Shown here piece by piece: positions 5,610 to 9,067 of a stretch of DNA of 9,067 bases; positions within the stretch are counted from its first letter, which is position 1; every line of letters begins with the position of its first letter. The DNA comes from Nitrospira sp. (GTDB lineage Bacteria > Nitrospirota > Nitrospiria > Nitrospirales > Nitrospiraceae). The stretch is from positions 1 through 9,067 of the forward strand of contig JAKDNQ010000076.1 of NCBI GenBank assembly GCA_030456405.1, read 5' to 3'. Made by a program: the position numbers and the translations under genes. The notes under the pieces were generated by a model. The model searched no databases and was not told where the DNA came from. It saw only the letters and a list, made by a program, of their open reading frames with translations.

Positions 5610-6125
5610 GTGTCAGGACAGCAGACCATCGTGTCTCAATCCACACCCCAGATCATCCTGGTGGTCGATGACGAATCGTCTATCACAAACTTGTGCAAGA
5701 CGATCCTTCAGCAGGCGGGCTTTTCGGTCCTCACTGCCGAGGGCAGCTCAGAGGCTCTCAAAATCTGTACGCAGCACGATGGGCCCATCGATCTGCTACT
5801 GACAGACCTCGTCCTTCCCCCTCCGGGCTTTCAATTGGCCTCAAGCGCCAATCAATTCCCTCATGTCCACGGCCATGAATTGGCCGTCCGGGCACTCCGC
5901 ATACGGAACAATCTGCGAGTGATTCTCATGTCCGGCAAGATCGACCAGGATTTGGCAGGATATGGCTTACACCGGGGAAGCGTTCCATATCTTTCCAAAC
6001 CGCTTGAGCCTCAGGCCGTAATCGCACTCGTGCACCAGACTCTTCAGGCGCCTCAGCCTTCAGCCGAGAGCCTGGCAGAAGGACGGCCAGGCGTTCCAAA
6101 AGTTGGGGATGGGTGGTTTGATTAG
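5610..6125 (+). CDS. stand-alone response-regulator receiver domain protein with loop insertion
   Basis: 171 residues from GTG, with AAGGT at 5596-5600 nine nt upstream; a second GTG eight codons in (5631) is a weaker alternative. It is a CheY-like receiver. IILVVDDE (15-22) holds the acidic pair D20-D21, LLLTDLVLP (62-70) holds the phospho-accepting D66, VILMSG (104-109) holds the conserved Ser108, and YLSKP (127-131) holds the conserved Lys130. No DNA-binding or enzymatic output domain follows; the last 30 residues are probably disordered. Between D66 and the usual G-x-E-L helix (GHELAVRAL, 88-96) there are about 15 extra residues (PPGFQLASSANQFPHV region), next to the phosphorylation site. 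No kinase gene is adjacent, so its partner is unknown. It could act by protein contact, like CheY or Spo0F. Confidence 0.9.
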   Translation: MSGQQTIVSQSTPQIILVVDDESSITNLCKTILQQAGFSVLTAEGSSEALKICTQHDGPIDLLLTDLVLPPPGFQLASSANQFPHVHGHELAVRALRIRNNLRVILMSGKIDQDLAGYGLHRGSVPYLSKPLEPQAVIALVHQTLQAPQPSAESLAEGRPGVPKVGDGWFD

Positions 6126-6183
6126 CCGAACGACAGGTGTCCGGTCATAAATCAGCCGGCGATTGACAGGACGAGTCAGGCAG

Positions 6184-6218
6184 AAAAAAGGGGCTGCTAT
6201 CTTCACGATAACAGCCCC
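6184..6218 (-). terminator. intrinsic terminator of the RRM gene
   Basis: On the minus strand, GGGGCTGTTATC and GATAGCAGCCCC form a 12-bp stem (one G-U pair) around a GTGAA loop, followed by TTTTTT. It lies 22 nt beyond the RRM stop codon. On the plus strand the wobble becomes a C-A mismatch and there is no T-run, so it serves the minus-strand gene. Confidence 0.9.
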
Positions 6219-6240
6219 GGTTCGTATTCGCGATAACGGA

Positions 6241-6570
6241 TTACCAGCGATCTCGCTTGCCGCCGCCGGCGCCGCCACGACCACCACCGCCACCAAACCC
6301 ACCGCCACCGCCCGTGCGAGGCTCCTGGGGGCGCGCTTCATTCACGGTGAGAGTCCGGCCACCCATTTCCGCACCGTTGAGAGCGGTAATGGCTGCTTGC
6401 GCTTCCGCATCGGAAGACATCTCAACGAAGCCGAAGCCGCGTGACTGTCCTGTGAACTTATCCGTTATGATCCGCGAGGACGCGACGGCGCCATGCCGCC
6501 CGAACAGATCGCTCATCTCCTGCTCAGTCGCCGAATAAGGCAACCCACCGACATAGATCTTTGAACCCAT
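6241..6570 (-). CDS. RRM-domain RNA-binding protein with glycine-rich tail
   Basis: 109 residues. AAGGAGG (complement of 6579-6585) lies 8 nt before the ATG. A single RRM fills 1-82: RNP2 is KIYVGGL (4-10) and RNP1 is RGFGFVEM (44-51). The aromatic residues that stack on RNA bases are present at Y6, F46 and F48. The tail 87-104 is mostly glycine with a few Phe and Arg, ending KRDRW, as in the glycine-rich RNA-binding proteins of cyanobacteria and other bacteria. Family members bind single-stranded RNA, and several are cold- or stress-induced; the same role here is inference. It is a single-gene unit with its own terminator, converging on the receiver gene. The leader of more than 100 nt could carry post-transcriptional control, but I see no conserved cold-shock element. 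Tail length varies easily because of the GGN repeats. Confidence 0.95.
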   Translation of the reverse strand: MGSKIYVGGLPYSATEQEMSDLFGRHGAVASSRIITDKFTGQSRGFGFVEMSSDAEAQAAITALNGAEMGGRTLTVNEARPQEPRTGGGGGFGGGGGRGGAGGGKRDRW

Positions 6571-6914
6571 CTGGGGTTCCTCCTTATGAGTATGATGATA
6601 TTGTCTTGTACACGAGGGACGAAGGAAGGGGCGGGCCGAAGACGCGTAAGATGCGGCGGCTTAGGTCTGACTTCCGGCGAGATTCTCGGGCAAGGCAACA
6701 TCAATGCTGCAGACCTGTATGTTTCGTTCCACCTCACCGCCAGGCCACTGCGATAAGGCAATTGCAGGCTATCATAGCTTTCTTGACAATGGCAATCAGT
6801 ACTCCGCTGAATACCGAAAAAGTCGCCCTTCTCGCCCGCGCCCGCCAGAGACTGCCAAGACAGTCTCTCCTCCCAGGGATTGTTTTCATCCACCCTGCCG
6901 GGATCAATATGGTC
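6571..6914. other. intergenic region between the ABC permease and the RRM gene
   Basis: This stretch holds the RRM ribosome site and leader, and the 3' hairpin of the ABC unit (6847-6868). Frames on both strands (6561-7001, 6513-6893) lack ribosome sites and read through regions of biased composition. No clear sigma-70 promoter for the RRM gene was found. Confidence 0.4.
6847..6868 (-). terminator. hairpin downstream of the ABC permease
   Basis: AGAGACTG-CCAAGA-CAGTCTCT is a perfect 8-bp stem with a 6-nt loop, 46 nt past the permease stop. In the direction of the ABC genes it is followed by GC-rich sequence without a T-run, so termination would be weak or factor-assisted. Confidence 0.35.
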
Positions 6915-7706
6915 TTACTCTCCAATACGGACCAGCAATCCTCGTTCCTTACAAAGCGCAAAGGTCCAATGGAAGGCGGCAATGACTATGCCGAGGAATA
7001 ATACATTGAGGCCGGTTGCCCAACCGAGATGGGCTATCGGCTCGGCAGAGCTGCTGATCACGGCGCGCATCCCTTCAAATACATGGGCAGCCGGGTTCAT
7101 CCATGCAATGGCCTTTAGCCAAACTGGGAGCACGTCCATAGGATAAAACACACAAGAGATAGGCTGGAAAAGAAATACCATGCTCCAAGCCAGGACTTCC
7201 GCCTCTTGACCAAACCGCATGATGAGGGCCGTGGTCAGCACCCCGATAATCCATCCCGTCATCACCAGATTCAAGACAAATGGAACCAGCCACATCCCGA
7301 TGACGAAGATATTGTAGGAATAGAACAGCCCTGCGCAGACCACCATTACCACAGAGACGGCCACGACTTTGAACAGGCTCATGACCATCGTCGCGGCAAG
7401 AAACTCGCTCGGCTTGAGCGGACTGGCGAATAAGTTCATGAGATTTCGCGCCCAAATTTCCTCCAGGAACGAAATCGTAATTCCCTGCTGCGCTCGAAAT
7501 AGAATATCCCACAAAATCAAGGCGCCGATAAAAAACGTCACTGCCCCGGGAATTTGCCCTTGGAACTTCATAAGATAGACCGTAATGAACCCCCAAATAA
7601 CGAGGTCCAGAAACGGCCAATAGAAAATTTCCATCATCCGCGGCAGGCTGCGTCGGTACAGGTACATATACCTCACCACCAACGCATAGATTCGATGAGT
7701 CTTCAT
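6915..7706 (-). CDS. ABC-2 type transporter permease
   Basis: 263 residues with about six membrane segments near 27-47, 55-72, 105-128, 136-163, 171-192 and 230-251. ASPLKPSEFLAA (94-105) after the second segment and MNPAAHVFEGMR (203-214) before the last are the typical ABC2_membrane signatures. The family exports drugs, polysaccharides, lipids or sodium as a dimer with a separate ATPase; the substrate cannot be read here. The start is the ATG at 7706. The upstream sequence is purine-rich (GAGGGAAGAGAAGAGAAAG) without a clean AGGAGG, suggesting modest initiation or dependence on the upstream gene. The matching ATPase lies just upstream on the same strand, separated by 142 nt that contain a large inverted repeat. 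Length is normal for the family, and no frameshift or loss of a segment is seen. Confidence 0.92.
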   Translation of the reverse strand: MKTHRIYALVVRYMYLYRRSLPRMMEIFYWPFLDLVIWGFITVYLMKFQGQIPGAVTFFIGALILWDILFRAQQGITISFLEEIWARNLMNLFASPLKPSEFLAATMVMSLFKVVAVSVVMVVCAGLFYSYNIFVIGMWLVPFVLNLVMTGWIIGVLTTALIMRFGQEAEVLAWSMVFLFQPISCVFYPMDVLPVWLKAIAWMNPAAHVFEGMRAVISSSAEPIAHLGWATGLNVLFLGIVIAAFHWTFALCKERGLLVRIGE

Positions 7707-7751
7707 CTTTCTCTTCTCTTCCCTCTCCTCAGTTTAGCAGGCAACCATTCA

Positions 7752-7846
7752 GGGGGACGCTGGGTTTGGTTCCCACTGCGGCCGTCGAGCGAGCACATTC
7801 CGATCGTGCGCGCTCCGGAAGCACGGGAACCATCCCAGCGTCTCCC
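7752..7846. repeat. large imperfect inverted repeat between the ABC ATPase and permease genes
   Basis: The left arm 7752-7774 (GGGGGACGCTGGGTTTGGTT + CCC) pairs with the right arm 7825-7846 (GGGAACCATCCCAGCGTC + TCCC). Pairing is 9 bp, a 1-nt bulge with one mismatch, then 7-8 bp, and the outer end adds one G-U and three G-C pairs. The 50-nt interior can form further pairs (TTCCG/CGGAA). It starts 2 nt after the ATPase stop codon. In the mRNA this would be a very stable hairpin between two genes of one transporter: a likely stability, processing or partial-termination element, or the scar of a small palindromic mobile repeat. Confidence 0.7.
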
Positions 7847-7848
7847 TC

Positions 7849-8577
7849 CTACTTCTCCCGCGCCAACTTCAAAAATACTTCTTCTAGATCCGCTTCCCCA
7901 AACCGCGCCACAATCTCCTGTGCCGTCCCCTCCGCCACAATCTTTCCACGCTGGAGAAAGATGATCCGGTCCGACATCTCTTCCATCTCATGCATATTGT
8001 GCGACGTATAGAGCACGCTGAGTCCGGACGATCCTCGCTCCTCTTTGAGAAAGCCTCGAATCTTTTGCGCGATGTCTGGATCCAAGCTCGCGGTCGGCTC
8101 ATCAAGGAACAGAATCTTCGGTTCGGTCAAAAAAGCCTTGGCTAGCCCAAGACGAGTCGTTTGACCAGAAGAAAGCTTGCGCGTCACTTTATGACGGAAC
8201 TCCTCCATCTCAAGCCGCTTCACGATGTCGTTGACCCGCTCCTGGATCTGAGTCAGGCCATAGAGCCGCGCAATCACCCAGAGATTCTCCTCGACCGTGA
8301 GCGCCTGAGGCAGAGAGACATACGTTGAGGAAAAGTTCACTTGCTGGAGAATCTCTTCACGATGAGTCGCCAAATCGAGCCCGAACATCTGAATGGAGCC
8401 GGCAGTCGGCGTCACGACCCCGAGCAACATTTGAATCGTGGTGGTTTTCCCTGCTCCGTTCGGGCCAAGCAGCCCTAGAATCTCCCCCGGCCTGATGTCG
8501 AAAGAAATATCATTAACGGCGACAAACTCGCCAAACTGTTTCACCAGGTGTTGGACGGACAGGACAGGTATGGACAT
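7849..8577 (-). CDS. ABC transporter ATP-binding protein
   Basis: 242 residues. Walker A is GPNGAGKTT (38-46), the signature motif is LSSGQ (135-139), Walker B is ILFLDEP (155-161) with catalytic E160, the D-loop is SLDPD (164-168) and the switch histidine is H193 in TSHNMHEMEEMSDR. It is the energy-coupling subunit of the ABC-2 exporter whose permease is the next gene. At the Q-loop, where family members usually have Gly-Tyr-x-Pro-Gln, this protein reads VNFSSTYVSLP (80-90), so the usual glutamine seems absent; I recall an 'NFSSPY' subgroup of such ATPases. An in-frame TGA lies three codons upstream of the ATG, which fixes the start no further upstream. The ribosome site (GAAGA) is weak. It is the first gene of the unit, with a candidate -10 element at 8660-8665. 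Confidence 0.94.
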   Translation of the reverse strand: MSIPVLSVQHLVKQFGEFVAVNDISFDIRPGEILGLLGPNGAGKTTTIQMLLGVVTPTAGSIQMFGLDLATHREEILQQVNFSSTYVSLPQALTVEENLWVIARLYGLTQIQERVNDIVKRLEMEEFRHKVTRKLSSGQTTRLGLAKAFLTEPKILFLDEPTASLDPDIAQKIRGFLKEERGSSGLSVLYTSHNMHEMEEMSDRIIFLQRGKIVAEGTAQEIVARFGEADLEEVFLKLAREK

Positions 8578-8644
8578 GGATCTTCAGCGATGTAGCAGGA
8601 GACTTCCAGCAATGGGAGCCAGGGTGACGGCGGCTTTAGCAAGC

Positions 8645-8669
8645 TGTGGAAAAATTCAGTTTATACACA
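8645..8669. promoter_or_regulatory. pair of consensus DnaA boxes overlapping a candidate -10 element
   Basis: TTATACACA (8661-8669, plus) and TTTTCCACA (complement of 8645-8653) both match the consensus TTWTNCACA. They are in opposite orientation, 7 nt apart. On the minus strand TATAAA (complement of 8660-8665), with upstream TGTG, is a plausible -10 for the ABC unit, 83 nt before its ATG. No good -35 is present. DnaA binding would cover this -10. Confidence 0.4.
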
Positions 8670-8715
8670 AAACACCGGGGAAGTATTCCATATGGCGCCA
8701 TTGTCAGAATAGTCT

Positions 8716-8837
8716 CAGGATGCTCAAAAAGGCCGTTCAGCAAGGCCGCAGCGAGCGAAGAGGCGAGGCGTACGATTCGGTACGTTAAGCCTCTGAGCGA
8801 CGCGAGAACGCCGCTGGCGGAATTTTTCAGCATCCTG
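8716..8837 (-). repeat. dispersed 122-bp structured repeat, copy 2
   Basis: It is the reverse-complement relative of copy 1 (3764-3888). The ends read CAGGATGCTCAAAAA and TTTTTCAGCATCCTG, a 15-bp inverted repeat with one mismatch. The centre can form CGTAC-CGAATC-GTACG and GAGG/CCTC. The element abuts the mobB stop codon directly: TAA, then CAGG on the minus strand. A 75-codon frame (8636-8863, minus) across it is an artefact of the repeat's open frame. Confidence 0.82.
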
Positions 8838-9067
8838 TTAGGTTTCCAGCCCATGCTCCGCACGAGACGGCGATCGCGGAAATTGTTTCATAATCAACGC
8901 AGCTACACCGACGACGTCGTCCAGATCGAACAGCGGAACATGCAGATCGACTGGCTTATCCGATACCACCGCGAGCAGCCCCTCCGTCGAAACAGGAATT
9001 TCACCGATCTGGTCACGGACAATGACAATCTTCGGATAGTGTTCGTGCTTCCACCCTTCGGCAATGA
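8838..9067 (-). CDS. mobB: molybdopterin-guanine dinucleotide biosynthesis protein MobB, C-terminal part
   Basis: The frame enters from the right edge and ends at TAA (complement of 8838-8840), giving 75 visible residues. IAEGWKHEHYPKIVIVRD matches the MobB segment after strand 3 of its P-loop fold (family pattern VEGfK...PKIEVVR). VVSDKPVDLHVPLFDLDDVV, followed by GVAALI, matches the usual C-terminal end. MobB binds GTP and assists MobA in attaching GMP to molybdopterin to make the bis-MGD cofactor of enzymes such as formate dehydrogenase and nitrate or nitrite oxidoreductase. The P-loop itself lies outside the window, so completeness and any fusion to MobA cannot be judged. The stop is followed at once by repeat copy 2, so the last residues (RSPSRAEHGLET) may have been shaped by that insertion. 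The next gene downstream is the ABC ATPase, functionally unrelated as far as I can see. Confidence 0.85.
   Translation of the reverse strand, partial: IAEGWKHEHYPKIVIVRDQIGEIPVSTEGLLAVVSDKPVDLHVPLFDLDDVVGVAALIMKQFPRSPSRAEHGLET

Noticed and set aside
5284..5802. 172-codon plus-strand frame bridging NFACT and receiver genes
   Set aside because: Starts inside the NFACT-R domain in another frame and has no ribosome site; its middle part (from MTIHESFLLEF) reads slightly protein-like but is unsupported.
6734..6982. minus-strand frame with an internal ATG giving a 52-residue hydrophobic peptide (MKTIPGRRDC...)
   Set aside because: Weak ribosome site (GGGTGG directly before ATG), overlaps the permease 3' end and the hairpin at 6847-6868; could be chance.
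8645..8669. replication origin
   Set aside because: Only two DnaA boxes, no AT-rich unwinding region, and no dnaA/dnaN/gidA-type neighbours.
8636..8863. 75-codon minus-strand frame
   Set aside because: Reads through repeat copy 2 and the end of mobB; a similar frame occurs in copy 1, so it is a property of the repeat.

Overview
The window looks like chromosomal DNA of a GC-rich, non-Firmicute bacterium, most likely a Nitrospira-type organism. That is inferred from the style of several proteins (the short NFACT protein, a stand-alone receiver domain with a long loop insertion, a tiny CxxC/CxxC protein, an RRM protein with a glycine tail) and from a roughly 120-bp dispersed repeat. No marker gene settles the taxonomy.

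Layout, left to right. Positions 1-593 (minus) hold a class I SAM-dependent methyltransferase cut by the left edge. Positions 835-1218 (plus) encode a small four-segment membrane protein. A two-gene minus-strand unit follows: a 71-residue basic protein (1963-2178), then a DUF1036-like protein (1594-1953), with stop codon and Shine-Dalgarno overlapping. Positions 2179-3316 have no convincing gene; they hold several hairpins, two tiny ORFs with good ribosome sites and a possible transposase relic. A zinc-ribbon-like small protein lies at 3317-3532 (minus). Then come repeat copy 1 (3764-3888), an NFACT/RqcH-like protein (3959-5422, plus) and a receiver-domain protein (5610-6125, plus). This converges on an RRM RNA-binding protein (6241-6570, minus) with a clear intrinsic terminator. 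The right third is all minus strand: the C-terminus of MobB (8838-9067), repeat copy 2 (8716-8837), an ABC ATPase (7849-8577) and its ABC-2 permease (6915-7706).

Functional links. The ATPase and permease form one exporter, but a large inverted repeat sits between the two genes. The putative -10 region of this unit overlaps one of two closely spaced consensus DnaA boxes. The NFACT protein probably works in ribosome-associated quality control or tRNA/RNA binding, and appears to lack the helix-hairpin-helix block of longer homologues. The two repeat copies are in opposite orientation about 4.8 kb apart. Their ends form inverted repeats whose bases change in a compensating way between copies, which points to a folded structure under selection. 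I saw no CRISPR array, phage module, tRNA, rRNA or intact insertion sequence, and no clearly new multi-gene system. The best leads are the structured repeat, the inter-cistronic hairpin, the DnaA-box pair and the alternating half-site array at 2766-2794.
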